Below, piece after piece: positions 26,849 through 35,375 of a stretch of DNA of 64,000 nt. The stretch is from Mesobacterium pallidum (GTDB lineage: Bacteria; Pseudomonadota; Alphaproteobacteria; Rhodobacterales; Rhodobacteraceae). The stretch spans positions 186,001 through 250,000 of the forward strand of contig NZ_JAIMID010000002.1 in the NCBI RefSeq assembly GCF_019966535.1. Direction: 5' to 3'. The position numbers were made by a program, and so were the translations under genes. The notes beneath the pieces were generated by a model. It was not told where the DNA came from, did not search any database, and worked only from the letters and a program-made list of their open reading frames with translations. How positions within the stretch are numbered: position 1 is the first letter of the stretch; every line of letters begins with the position of its first letter.

Positions 26849-28111
26849 TCAGGCGCCGTTCAGCCGAACCCATAGGGACTTCGGACCCCGGAACGTGATG
26901 GTCGGGATCCAGTCGATCTCCTGATTTTCGACAAGCTGGAGGCGTGGAAAGGCGGCCGACAATTCTTCCAGCAGCACGCGCATTTCCAGCCGGGCGAGCG
27001 GCGCGCCTAGGCACATGTGCAGCCCCTTCCCGAACGCGAAATGGTCTCGCGCATTGCGTCGTTCGATGTCGAACACCTCGCCATCGTCGAAATGCCCCTC
27101 GTCCCGGTTGGCCGAACCAAGGGCCAGCAACACGACCTCGCCTTTCCTGACAAGCTGACCTGCGATCTCCAGGTCTTCGAGTGCCTGCCGGCGCCATGTC
27201 ACGACAGACGATGCGTGTCGCAGGCCTTCTTCGACGGCGGCGCCAGCAAGGGAGGGATCGGCCACGAGTTTCGCCCATTGGTCCGGCGCGGACAGAAGTT
27301 CATTCAGTAGGTTGCCCGAAGCGTTCGTGGTGGTTTCATGCCCCGCGAGGAGGAGCGCAAAGAGCATGGACTCGATCTGGTTGATCGTCAGGATCGAATC
27401 GTCACCGCCGCGCATTTCCAGAAGGAAGCTCGGGTAATCGTCGGCCGGGGTCTTGTGGCGAGCGGCCACAATCCCTTTCGTGTAGGTCCAGAAATCGACG
27501 ATCTCTCGACTGGCGTCCATCACCTCGTCATGGTCGAGCTTGCCGAACATCAACAAGAGCCGCTTGTCCGCCCATGCCTTGATCTTGAGCGGATCCACAC
27601 CGGTTTCGCCCAGCAGCAGGAACAGCACGCGTGCCGGGAACTCGTAGATCATCGCGTCGATGATATCGACGGTATCGCGCCCCCTGAGCTCGGCGATGTA
27701 GTCGCGGACGAGCGCCCGAATGGCATCTTCGTACCCCGCGAAGACCTTGACGTTGAGAAACCGCGCCGCGATCCGGCGAATATGCATATGCGCCGGGCCA
27801 TCGAGGTTCACGTGCACGGGTTCCGCAGTGTAGTCGGAGGCCGCGAAAAAGCCGAGAGCCTCTTGCGGGACCGGGCAGATCGGGGCGCTTGCGACAAACG
27901 CCGAAAACCGCAGGTTGTCGCGAAACACGGCCTCGATATCGGCGCGGCGCGTCACGACCCAGACACCAAGGTCGGGCTGGTAGAAGATCGGACATTCGCG
28001 GCGGGCCCGGCGGAAGAAACTGTACATCCCCTCGTGCCGATAAGGGTCATATTCCGTGCCGATACCGCTTACCGGACAGCCACCGGCCAAATTCTGGGTC
28101 ATCTGAGACAT
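26849..28111 (-). CDS. Cytochrome P450 monooxygenase (class I, soluble)
   Basis: A 420-residue soluble bacterial P450. The I-helix oxygen motif is AGHETT (256-261), the ExxR pair is Glu295/Arg298, and the haem-thiolate loop FAFGKGLHMCLG places the ligand at Cys367. The Cys-ligand region and length fit the bacterial CYP class that takes electrons from a [2Fe-2S] ferredoxin, and such a ferredoxin is encoded at 29307-29630. The ATG at 28111 follows GGGAGGAAC. It is divergent from a LysR gene. In this context it may hydroxylate or O-demethylate an aromatic substrate, but the substrate cannot be read from the sequence. Confidence 0.93.
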   Translation of the reverse strand: MSQMTQNLAGGCPVSGIGTEYDPYRHEGMYSFFRRARRECPIFYQPDLGVWVVTRRADIEAVFRDNLRFSAFVASAPICPVPQEALGFFAASDYTAEPVHVNLDGPAHMHIRRIAARFLNVKVFAGYEDAIRALVRDYIAELRGRDTVDIIDAMIYEFPARVLFLLLGETGVDPLKIKAWADKRLLLMFGKLDHDEVMDASREIVDFWTYTKGIVAARHKTPADDYPSFLLEMRGGDDSILTINQIESMLFALLLAGHETTTNASGNLLNELLSAPDQWAKLVADPSLAGAAVEEGLRHASSVVTWRRQALEDLEIAGQLVRKGEVVLLALGSANRDEGHFDDGEVFDIERRNARDHFAFGKGLHMCLGAPLARLEMRVLLEELSAAFPRLQLVENQEIDWIPTITFRGPKSLWVRLNGA

Positions 28112-28321
28112 GCTTGCGTTCCTCCCGCGCGTTTCGGCCGATGGCACCCGCGACCTGCGCGCCGTGGAACCGGGCCTCCGTCTCGGCGGCCCGCTCCACA
28201 CCACGGGATCAGGCGAAACCGACTGTTGCAGGCTAACGGGGAAATGGGCGTGCCAAAAAGATGCCGATAGCGCGTTGCCGATGCCGGGAAAACATCGCAT
28301 CTTCTGCTCGGGGAGGATGCC

Positions 28322-29284
28322 ATGGCGATAAAGTTGACCCATATCCGGGATGTCATCGCAGCGGCCGAAACCGGCAGCCTGCGGGGCGCATCGCGCAAAC
28401 TCGGCATTGCCCAGCCGGCCATCAGCCGCAGCATCCGGGAAGTCGAGAGTGACCTCGGGGCGACCCTGTTCGAGCGCCATCAGAGAGGGATTCGACTGAC
28501 CGCGATCGGCCAGGCGTTCCTTGGTCGTGCGCGGCTTGTCGAATCCGAATTGCGTCGGGCCCGCGAAGAGGTCAACCAGTTGCAAGGGGAACTGACGGGC
28601 CAGATCTCCGTGGCCATGTCGGCCGTTTCGACATTCGTCATGATGCCGACTGCCGTTCAGACCTTTTCACGGAAATATCCCGATGCCGTCGTCAAAGTGA
28701 CGGAAAGCTTCTTTCAGGAGGCCGAAGCCGCCCTTGCATCCGGGCAGATAGATTTCTACGTCGGTCCCTACCAGCCTCCGGGCTCACACTCTCCTTTCGT
28801 GCATGAAAAACTGTACGATCAGGTCCGGGTCGTGATTGCCCGCAAGGGCCATCCGCTGGCGAACGCGTCCCGATTGTCCGACCTCGTGGATGCCGGCTGG
28901 GTCAAGCAGACACTGTCCGAACGGGCCAGCGAAGCCGATTTCGAGCTGTCCTTCACCAAGCGCGACCTGCCCGTGCCACGCATCAAGATGCAGACGACGT
29001 CAGCCACCGCGACGCTGCTCGCGGTGGCCAACAGTGACCTTCTGACCATCGTCCCGGTGAACATGCTGGGGTCGCCGGTCGATACCAACATGTTCGATGT
29101 CGTGGCTCTGGATCAGCACCTGACGGCCCCGCCCATCTGTCTCGTGCGTCGGGCCGATCTGCCGCTCACGCCGATGGCCGAGTATTTCGCCGACATGGTC
29201 CGGCGGGTCGGGTTGCGTCAGGACCAGAAGGCCAAGACCCTGACGGCAAGCCCCAAATCGGTGACGGCGGGCCTGCAGGACTGA
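28322..29284 (+). CDS. LysR-family transcriptional regulator (divergent from P450)
   Basis: A 320-residue LysR regulator. The N-terminal winged helix-turn-helix is clear (LTHIRDVIAAAETGSLRGAS, then LGIAQPAISRSIREVESDLG). The effector domain occupies residues ~95-300. It is closely related to the two other LysR proteins in the island, at 35376 and 41252. It is divergent from the P450 gene with a 210-bp shared upstream region, the usual arrangement for a pathway-specific activator. A GGGGAGGATGCC ribosome site precedes the ATG. The inducer is unknown. Confidence 0.92.
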   Translation: MAIKLTHIRDVIAAAETGSLRGASRKLGIAQPAISRSIREVESDLGATLFERHQRGIRLTAIGQAFLGRARLVESELRRAREEVNQLQGELTGQISVAMSAVSTFVMMPTAVQTFSRKYPDAVVKVTESFFQEAEAALASGQIDFYVGPYQPPGSHSPFVHEKLYDQVRVVIARKGHPLANASRLSDLVDAGWVKQTLSERASEADFELSFTKRDLPVPRIKMQTTSATATLLAVANSDLLTIVPVNMLGSPVDTNMFDVVALDQHLTAPPICLVRRADLPLTPMAEYFADMVRRVGLRQDQKAKTLTASPKSVTAGLQD

Positions 29285-29306
29285 AGCGTTGATGCGGTGG
29301 GCCGCC

Positions 29307-29630
29307 TTACGCCTGACCCGGCGGGACAATGACAGTGGCGCCGCAGAATGCATCGATGATGACGACCTGACAGGACAGGCGGCTGGTCGGCACGCGGTCC
29401 GCCTCGGTGAAGTCGAGCATGTCGTCTTCGCTGTCCGAGGGCCCGCCCGCGATGGCGAACCCCGCGTCGGACAGATGGACATGACAGGTCGCGCAGGCCA
29501 GCGCGCCGCCGCAATCGGCCAGAATGCCGGGAACGTCGTTGGCGACCGCCGCCTCCATCAGGGTTTGGCCCGTCTTCGCCGGGATTTCCATCTTGCGTCC
29601 ATCGGACAGGCAGAACGTGATGTTCGGCAT
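29307..29630 (-). CDS. [2Fe-2S] ferredoxin (adrenodoxin/putidaredoxin type)
   Basis: A 107-residue ferredoxin with ligands Cys40, Cys46, Cys49 and Cys87 in the C-x5-C-x2-C...C pattern of P450-type ferredoxins (ILADCGGALACATCHVH and SRLSCQ). It probably donates electrons to the P450 at 26849. No ferredoxin reductase gene is found in the window, so a host reductase is needed. It is the last gene of the ligM-TAXI-TRAP-amidohydrolase series but also has its own upstream palindrome at 29711-29727. Confidence 0.92.
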   Translation of the reverse strand: MPNITFCLSDGRKMEIPAKTGQTLMEAAVANDVPGILADCGGALACATCHVHLSDAGFAIAGGPSDSEDDMLDFTEADRVPTSRLSCQVVIIDAFCGATVIVPPGQA

Positions 29631-29710
29631 TAATCAACCCTTCCGGTTTGTGTTTGAACACCCCTGACGCACGAACTGCGCGGCCGGCAACATGTCAAAA
29701 TCCCCGGCCC

Positions 29711-29727
29711 GATACCCGTTGGATATC
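29711..29727. promoter_or_regulatory. Island palindrome copy 1 (GATAC-N7-ATATC), upstream of ferredoxin
   Basis: GATACCCGTTGGATATC lies 81 bp upstream of the ferredoxin start, in the gap after the amidohydrolase gene. The half-sites are GATAC and ATATC. It is one of six copies of a LysR-like T-N11-A palindrome in island intergenic regions. Confidence 0.5.
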
Positions 29728-29735
29728 GCGCAGGG

Positions 29736-30734
29736 TCATGCCTCGGTCGACAGGCGCAACAACTGCTCGGCATTGCGGCGCATGACCTTGTCGCGGTCCA
29801 GGTCGCTGAGCGGCACGCTCAGAATGGCATCAATCGACGCTCCGACCGGGCCGAACGGGGCATCCGACGCGAAGACGATGTTTTCGGCGCCAAAGAACTG
29901 GAATCCGGTGGGAAATCCGGATGTTCCGCCGAACATCGCCGTGTCGGCGTAAAGCATCCGGAAATACTCGGCATGGGGGCGCTTGAGCGACGCGATCACG
30001 CCCGAGTAATCTTCGTCCGGCGTCCGGCTTCCCAGGACCTCCATGCCCGGACCGATCCGCCCGTCGAAGAACGGGATCATGCCGCCCAGGTGATGGGTGA
30101 TGAGCTTGAGGTCCGGGTGACGGTCGAAAACGCCCGAGAAGATCAGCCGCGAAACCGCCACGGAGGTTTCGTATGGCCAGCCGAAACACCACCACATCTC
30201 GTACCGCGAGCGCGCCTCGGCCGCGTAATCCGTCATCGCCGCCGTGCGGGCAGGATGCAGCCAGACCGGCAGGTCATGGCGCGCCATGGCCGCAAAGACC
30301 GGCGCGTATTCCGGGCGGTCCAGCGGTTGGCCGTCAATGTTCGTGTAGATCTGGATGCCGCGCGCACCAAGGTCGTTCACGGCGCGGTCGATTTCGGCCA
30401 GCGAGCCTTCGACGTCGTTCAGGGCAACGGTCGCGACGAAGGCCGGGAAGCGGTCGGGAAACGTCGCACAGATCTCTGCCATTTCGTCATTCGCGTGTTT
30501 CGCAAGGTCGATGGCAAGGGCGGGGTCGGCCACCTCTTCCAGCACCGGGTGCGGCAGGGCGATCACCTGGCGATACGCGCCGTGCCGATCCATGTCGCGA
30601 AACCGGGCGTCAAGGTCGACCACCTCGGGCACCTGCTTCATGCGTGCCGACAGGTTCCCGAGGCCGCGCGACGCCGATTCCAGCCGTTCAAGATACGACC
30701 TCGGAAAAAGATGTGTGTAGATGTCGATGATCAC
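29736..30734 (-). CDS. Amidohydrolase-2 family protein (ACMSD/LigW-like decarboxylase or hydrolase)
   Basis: A 332-residue TIM-barrel metalloenzyme from a GTG start at 30734. GGGGAGGG lies upstream and GTGA overlaps the stop of the TRAP gene. Family landmarks: IDIYTHLFP at the N-terminus (His8), WLHPAR (His160), LITHHLGGMIPFFDGR (His214/215) and FASDAPFGP (Asp291). The position normally filled by the first His of the DxHxH metal motif is Tyr6 here. Relatives include aminocarboxymuconate semialdehyde decarboxylase, gamma-resorcylate decarboxylase and 5-carboxyvanillate decarboxylase LigW. With LigM and TRAP uptake in the same operon, decarboxylation or hydrolysis of an aromatic or ring-fission acid is likely. 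Confidence 0.82.
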   Translation of the reverse strand: MIIDIYTHLFPRSYLERLESASRGLGNLSARMKQVPEVVDLDARFRDMDRHGAYRQVIALPHPVLEEVADPALAIDLAKHANDEMAEICATFPDRFPAFVATVALNDVEGSLAEIDRAVNDLGARGIQIYTNIDGQPLDRPEYAPVFAAMARHDLPVWLHPARTAAMTDYAAEARSRYEMWWCFGWPYETSVAVSRLIFSGVFDRHPDLKLITHHLGGMIPFFDGRIGPGMEVLGSRTPDEDYSGVIASLKRPHAEYFRMLYADTAMFGGTSGFPTGFQFFGAENIVFASDAPFGPVGASIDAILSVPLSDLDRDKVMRRNAEQLLRLSTEA

Positions 30735-32680
30735 GTGCGGCCCTCCCCGGCGGCAAGGGCGCCCGGCGACAGGGCGCGGCGTTGAAACCAATCGGAACCG
30801 ACAAGCAGGCCCCCCAGACCCAACCCCGCGAGGTTGAGCCAGTGACTGCCCCCGAAGAGGTTCACCGGAACAAGCAGCCCGACGCCTGCAAGCACATAGG
30901 CGATGCGCGTCGACACCGGGATCAGTCGCAGCGAATAGCCCGTGAACCCGGCGGCGATGAACCAGACCGCCGCCAGGGCGGTGACGATGTCGATACCGGT
31001 CTCGACCGGTCCACCGCGCAGAAGCATCGTGTCGGAAAAGATGAACAGGAACGGAATGACGAAGGCCGACCAGCCAAAGCGGACGGCGGCAAACCCGGTC
31101 CGCATCGGGCTCGACCCGCTGATCGATGCCGCGGCAAAGGCCCCGATGGCGACGGGCGGCGTGATCATGGACAGCATGCCGTAGTAGAATATGAACAGAT
31201 GCGCCGCGATCGGGTCCAGCCCGATCTCGATCAGGGCCGGGGCGACCAGTGTCGCCAGCAGGATGTAGACGCCGACCGTGGGCATCCCCATGCCCAGCAC
31301 GATGCTCACGGCTCCGGTCAGGGCAAGCAGGGCCAGAACGCTTCCCCCGGCCAGTGCGACCAGCGACAGGGCGAGCGAAAAGCTCAATCCCGTGATGTTC
31401 AGAACGCCGATCACGATCCCCGCAAGCGGCGCGATCATGAAGATGTCGAGCACACCAAGACCGGTGGTGCGGAACACGTCCAGCAGGCTGGCTGCGCGCA
31501 GTTGCTGGCCGCGGTATCCAAGCAGCACGCCGCTCAGCAGCACCGCGCACAACGCGTAGATGGCCGACAGGTCCAGCGAGTAGTTCAGCCAGAAGATCCC
31601 GGCGATCAGGATCGCGAAGGGGATCGGGATGTACCACCCTGCCCTGAGCACATCCCCGGTGCGAGGAATATCTGCGGCCGGGACCCGGGCGATGCCGTGC
31701 CGCGCGGCTTCAAGGTCGACCTGTATGAACAGGGCCGCGAAATAGATCACCGCAGGGATCAGCGCAGCCATGGCAATGGTGGCATAGGACACCTGCAGAA
31801 ATTCGGCCATCAGGAAAGCCGCGATGCCCATGACAGGCGGCATCAACTGTCCACCGGTCGACGCCACGGATTCGACCGCCGCCGCGACATGTGGGCGGTA
31901 GCCGGCGCGCTTCATCATCGGGATCGTGACGACCCCCGTCGACACCACATTGGCCACGACACTGCCCGAGATCGTGCCGAACAGGGCCGAGGCAATGATC
32001 GCGATCTTCGCCTGCCCGCCGCGAAAGCGACCCATGAGCGCCATCGCGATATCCGTGAAGAACCCCGAACCGCCCGACAGGAAAAGACCCTGCCCGAACA
32101 GCACGAAGGCGACCACCACCGTTGCGACGATCATCGTCGGTGTTCCAAGGATCGCGCTGGTGTTCCAGGTCAGGTAGGACGCGAGGCTGTTGACCGAAAC
32201 CTTGCGCCCCATCAGGTCGCCCGGCAGCAGATAGGCGGTCAGCCCCAAGACCAGAAACGCCGCTGCCACCAGCATGATCGGAAGGCCGGCCGTCCGGCGG
32301 GCGCCTTCCAGCAACAGCGGGATCAGAATGAAGCCCGCAACAAGGCTCGACGTCGTCTTGAACGTCGCGGTCGAGACCTCGGGAAACCGGAGTGCGACGA
32401 ACAGGCATGTCGCCATGCCGATCAGTGCAAGCAGGGCGTCGTACCACGGCACCGGCCCGGACCTGGCCCGCCCCGCACCGGCGGGCACGTGGAGGTAGAC
32501 CAGGGCCGTTGCGATGCCAAGCATCACCGCCCCGAACTGCTCGGGATAGACCAGGATGCCGACACGCCGCAGCAGGTCAAACGCCCAGATGATTGTGCCC
32601 AGTGGCAGCGCGATCGCCAGTCCCGCGATCAACGCCGAAACGACCCTTGAGGAACCGGTCGGGACCTCTGACGTGTTCAT
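30731..32680 (-). CDS. TRAP transporter fused 4TM/12TM permease (TAXI type)
   Basis: A 649-residue membrane protein with about 17-18 hydrophobic segments. The small DctQ-like and large DctM-like parts are fused in one chain, the form that pairs with TAXI binding proteins. The DctM signatures are visible around FGTISGSVVANVVSTGVVT, GGQLMPPVMGIAAFLMAEF and GMGMPTVGVYILLATLVAP. The ATG at 32680 has AGGGAGG 9 nt upstream. A longer form from 32728 lacks such a site. Uptake is sodium-driven in this family. The binding protein is encoded immediately upstream. Substrate inferred to be an aromatic or carboxylic acid. Confidence 0.92.
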   Translation of the reverse strand: MNTSEVPTGSSRVVSALIAGLAIALPLGTIIWAFDLLRRVGILVYPEQFGAVMLGIATALVYLHVPAGAGRARSGPVPWYDALLALIGMATCLFVALRFPEVSTATFKTTSSLVAGFILIPLLLEGARRTAGLPIMLVAAAFLVLGLTAYLLPGDLMGRKVSVNSLASYLTWNTSAILGTPTMIVATVVVAFVLFGQGLFLSGGSGFFTDIAMALMGRFRGGQAKIAIIASALFGTISGSVVANVVSTGVVTIPMMKRAGYRPHVAAAVESVASTGGQLMPPVMGIAAFLMAEFLQVSYATIAMAALIPAVIYFAALFIQVDLEAARHGIARVPAADIPRTGDVLRAGWYIPIPFAILIAGIFWLNYSLDLSAIYALCAVLLSGVLLGYRGQQLRAASLLDVFRTTGLGVLDIFMIAPLAGIVIGVLNITGLSFSLALSLVALAGGSVLALLALTGAVSIVLGMGMPTVGVYILLATLVAPALIEIGLDPIAAHLFIFYYGMLSMITPPVAIGAFAAASISGSSPMRTGFAAVRFGWSAFVIPFLFIFSDTMLLRGGPVETGIDIVTALAAVWFIAAGFTGYSLRLIPVSTRIAYVLAGVGLLVPVNLFGGSHWLNLAGLGLGGLLVGSDWFQRRALSPGALAAGEGRT

Positions 32681-32716
32681 GGCGGTAGCCTCCCTGTGTG
32701 CGGAGTTCGTCTGCTC

Positions 32717-32742
32717 CGAAACACTCAAATCAACGTGTTTCG
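32717..32742 (-). promoter_or_regulatory. Intercistronic hairpin between TAXI binding protein and permease
   Basis: CGAAACAC and GTGTTTCG form a perfect 8-bp inverted repeat with a 10-nt spacer in the 102-bp gap between the two transport genes. There is no U-tract, so it is more likely an mRNA-stabilising or processing hairpin that keeps binding protein above permease than a terminator. A repressor operator is an alternative. Confidence 0.45.
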
Positions 32743-32782
32743 CGTGCGAGGCAGGCTGCCGCCTGCCCCGAACGACGGCCGT

Positions 32783-33745
32783 TCAGCCCTCGGGCGTGCC
32801 AAGGCCGATCTCGCCGTATGCGGTCTCTGCGCCGGGGTGATAGGCCACGCCCGGCACCTTGGGTGCCATCTTGGACGGATCGAAGCGCGACATCGCCTTG
32901 TAGGTATCGGCCAGCATGTCCTTGTTCGCGTAGACCGCCTTGGTGATCGTCGCGACGGTGTCCTCGGGAACCGTATCCGCGCAGAACATCACGATGTCGA
33001 AGGTGATCACATTGGTCGGAGCCACGATTTGCGGCGCCTTCTCATTCGGTTCCACGAGCGAGAAATAGGCCCCCGGCAAGTTGCGGTTCAGCGCCTCCGA
33101 GTTCGCATCGGTCGCGTCGATCTGCAGGGCCTTGAGCCCACCTACGGAACTGTCGACTTCAAGCACCTTGGCCGTTCCGATAGAGAAGGCGAAGGTGTCG
33201 TTGCGACCGGTCGAGAAGTCGTCTGCTGCCTGGACGATGCTCTGGGCCGGGATCGACGTGACGTCGTCGCGGGTCAGTCCGCCAAGCGCAAGGAACGTTT
33301 CGTAGACCGCCCCGATGGCGAGTTGCGCATTCAGCTCGCTCGGGACGCGCTTGCCCTTGAGGTCGGCGACCGTTTCGACTTCGGAATCCTTGCGGACATA
33401 GATCGCAAGCTGCGACGGCAGCACCGCCGCCACCATGCGCAGGTTCGGATGCGCGCCGTCCGAGTTGTAATAGGCATCGCCATTGACGAAGTAGGCCAGA
33501 TCGAAGGCGATGTTTATTCCGCATTCGGCCTCGCCCCCCGCGACCGCCGGCATGGGCGAGCCGCCGGCAGGCACGACGACCATGCGCAGGTCCGTCGTTT
33601 GACTGACGGTCTTGGCGATGGCCGATCCGACCGAATGGGCCAGGCCGCCCGGGCTGGTGGTCGACAGCGTGACCAACTGGGCACTCGCCGTCGTGGCACA
33701 AAGCGCGACAAGGGTCGCAATGGCCGTTGAACAGGTCCTATTCAT
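32783..33745 (-). CDS. TAXI-family TRAP transporter substrate-binding protein
   Basis: A 320-residue exported protein. The ATG at 33745 follows GGGAGGAG and starts a Sec signal (MNRTCSTAIATLVALCATTASA). The mature part begins with the TAXI-type motif LSTTSPGGLAHSVGSAIAKT and continues with MVVVPAGGSPMPAVAGGEAE and LPSQLAIYVRKDSEV, as in TAXI binding proteins. It delivers substrate to the fused permease encoded next. It follows ligM by 59 bp, so transport and O-demethylation are probably co-expressed. Confidence 0.9.
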   Translation of the reverse strand: MNRTCSTAIATLVALCATTASAQLVTLSTTSPGGLAHSVGSAIAKTVSQTTDLRMVVVPAGGSPMPAVAGGEAECGINIAFDLAYFVNGDAYYNSDGAHPNLRMVAAVLPSQLAIYVRKDSEVETVADLKGKRVPSELNAQLAIGAVYETFLALGGLTRDDVTSIPAQSIVQAADDFSTGRNDTFAFSIGTAKVLEVDSSVGGLKALQIDATDANSEALNRNLPGAYFSLVEPNEKAPQIVAPTNVITFDIVMFCADTVPEDTVATITKAVYANKDMLADTYKAMSRFDPSKMAPKVPGVAYHPGAETAYGEIGLGTPEG

Positions 33746-33804
33746 GGTGGTCTCCTCCCTGAGACAAACTTGAACGCTCGTGGCGCGTGGGGTCACGCGT
33801 CCGG

Positions 33805-35220
33805 TCAGGCCGCCGATCTTCCGAGGCCGGATTTCTTCATTTTCTGGACCGCAAGGGCATAGGGCGCAGGCGCCACCGTTGCGCGTACCGGGATCTGGCG
33901 ATGCCTTTCGACATGCGGTTTTCCTGTGCCGCCGTCGGGCTCTCCCCAGACGATCGTGACAGGCGTACCCGTCTGTGCGCAGGCTTCATCGACCACGGCG
34001 ATGGACAGCTGTTCGCGTTCGTTCGAGCTGTATCCGCAGAAGCCGGACATCCCGATGAGCTCGCCCCCGGAACTGCGCACCTCGTCCGCCTGGGGAAAGC
34101 CGTAGGATGCGACGGGCATTTCGATGGACTTGCAGGGCACGCCGGGCGCGTACATGGACGCGTGGATCGCGGCGACATCCTCCTTGTTCCAGACCAAGGT
34201 CACCTTGCGGCGCTGCGGCCGGTCGGCCAGCACCTCGAGCGCCTCGCGCCCGACGAAATCATGGTCGAACCCGATCAGGCGGCCCAGCCCCATGTCATAG
34301 GGTGTCAGGTAGTACTCTTCGATGGACCGGCCTACGAAACTTCCGCTGAGCTGCGCCTGCCCGGCCCAGCTGTCGGCCGGCAGCCAGTCGCGAAAGGCTT
34401 TCAGATCAGGCGACGAATAGATGGCCGACACCGGGTAAGCGAGCCATCCGCCCTCGCTTGGCGTCGAAAAATATGCCAGTCGTCCGGCCTGCCTGAGCCC
34501 ATGCGCCCTGCCCGCGTCCAACAGCGCGGCCCGGACCTTTTCGCCGTCTTTATAGGGGCCGGACAGTTCGACACCCTTGTGACCGGCCATGCCATGCCGA
34601 AGCGCCCGGACATCGCAGCCCGCAATCCTGACCATCTTCGTGTTGAAGAACTTGATCTCGGGGGCGCCGCCTTCGACGACGGACTGGAAGATCGCTTCGG
34701 CATTCGGGCCGTCCATTCCAAATCGAAAATACGTCCGGCCCTGGGTGTTGGCCGAGGTCTGGTAATCGCGGGTGATCGTGACGTCGTAGCCACCCGAGAC
34801 TGCGTTGAAGGCAACCCAATCCTGCAAATGCATCCCCGAGATGAGCTCGAACGTGTCGTCCCCGATCCACTGCAGGACGGATTCGCCGATGACTTGGCCC
34901 TGCGGATTGCAGGCGATGTACTGCTTGGCCTTGCCCGGGGCAAAGTTGGCAAAGCTGTTGATCCCGAGACACGTCAGGAGCCTCAGCGCATCCGGCCCCT
35001 TGAGGAAGGTTTCGGGCATGTGATGAGACTGATCGAACAGGACCGCCGTCTCGCGCCAGGCGCGCTGTTCGTCGCGCCAATTGGTGACCTCGGCCGGTAC
35101 GGGCGACGGACCGGGGCGATTGCGGCTGTGAGGCGCGCGGGTTTCGTTCCGGAAATAGGTCACGAGATCCGGGTGGTCGTCGATCAGCCTCTGCAAGGAT
35201 CTTTGCGTTGTGTTCGGCAT
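33805..35220 (-). CDS. ligM: Tetrahydrofolate-dependent aromatic O-demethylase, LigM/DesA type
   Basis: A 471-residue GcvT-like protein, the length expected for LigM and clearly longer than GcvT or DmdA (about 370). The family run VTNWRDEQRAWRETAVLFDQ, then SHHMPETFLKGPDALRLL and GKAKQYIACNPQGQVIGE, is as expected for the aryl O-demethylases of vanillate, 3-O-methylgallate or syringate. They pass the methyl group to tetrahydrofolate. RHGMAGHKGVELSGPY and NPY-like EEYYLTPYDMGLGRLIGFDH follow. The ATG at 35220 has an AGGAGGGAGAGG site. The tetrahydrofolate recycling genes (metF, ligH) are not nearby. It is the first gene of the transporter-amidohydrolase operon and carries an island palindrome 119 bp upstream. 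Confidence 0.85.
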   Translation of the reverse strand: MPNTTQRSLQRLIDDHPDLVTYFRNETRAPHSRNRPGPSPVPAEVTNWRDEQRAWRETAVLFDQSHHMPETFLKGPDALRLLTCLGINSFANFAPGKAKQYIACNPQGQVIGESVLQWIGDDTFELISGMHLQDWVAFNAVSGGYDVTITRDYQTSANTQGRTYFRFGMDGPNAEAIFQSVVEGGAPEIKFFNTKMVRIAGCDVRALRHGMAGHKGVELSGPYKDGEKVRAALLDAGRAHGLRQAGRLAYFSTPSEGGWLAYPVSAIYSSPDLKAFRDWLPADSWAGQAQLSGSFVGRSIEEYYLTPYDMGLGRLIGFDHDFVGREALEVLADRPQRRKVTLVWNKEDVAAIHASMYAPGVPCKSIEMPVASYGFPQADEVRSSGGELIGMSGFCGYSSNEREQLSIAVVDEACAQTGTPVTIVWGEPDGGTGKPHVERHRQIPVRATVAPAPYALAVQKMKKSGLGRSAA

Positions 35221-35338
35221 GTGCCTCTCCCTCCTGCCGCGCATCGCCTGGGTGTCAAATCATGACCCGATGCGCCATTTCTGGCCATGAGACTGCCGAC
35301 AAAGATGAACTCGGAACAGATGGCATAATCTGAAAGGT

Positions 35339-35355
35339 GATACGCATTCCGTATC
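35339..35355. promoter_or_regulatory. Island palindrome copy 2 (perfect), upstream of ligM
   Basis: GATACGCATTCCGTATC is a perfect dyad, extended by GT/AC on both sides to 8-bp arms. It contains ATAC-N7-GTAT, a classic LysR T-N11-A box. It lies 119 bp upstream of ligM and 21 bp past the stop of the LysR gene on the same strand. Confidence 0.6.
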
Positions 35356-35375
35356 ACGATCCGGCGCGGCCACCG

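Noticed and set aside
26285..26875. 196-codon plus-strand frame over the left junction
   Set aside because: Arg/Pro/Gly-rich with no ribosome site and no family features. It overlaps the P450 stop and the tRNA copy. Treated as non-coding.
28280..28296. GATGCCGGGAAAACATC between P450 and LysR as another island palindrome
   Set aside because: It keeps GAT-N11-ATC but not the GATAC half-site, so it is too weak to count with the six copies.
30782..32650. A 622-codon plus-strand frame opposite the TRAP permease
   Set aside because: Composed mostly of Gln/Arg/His/Asp, the complement of hydrophobic codons. The minus strand encodes a proper multi-pass membrane protein.
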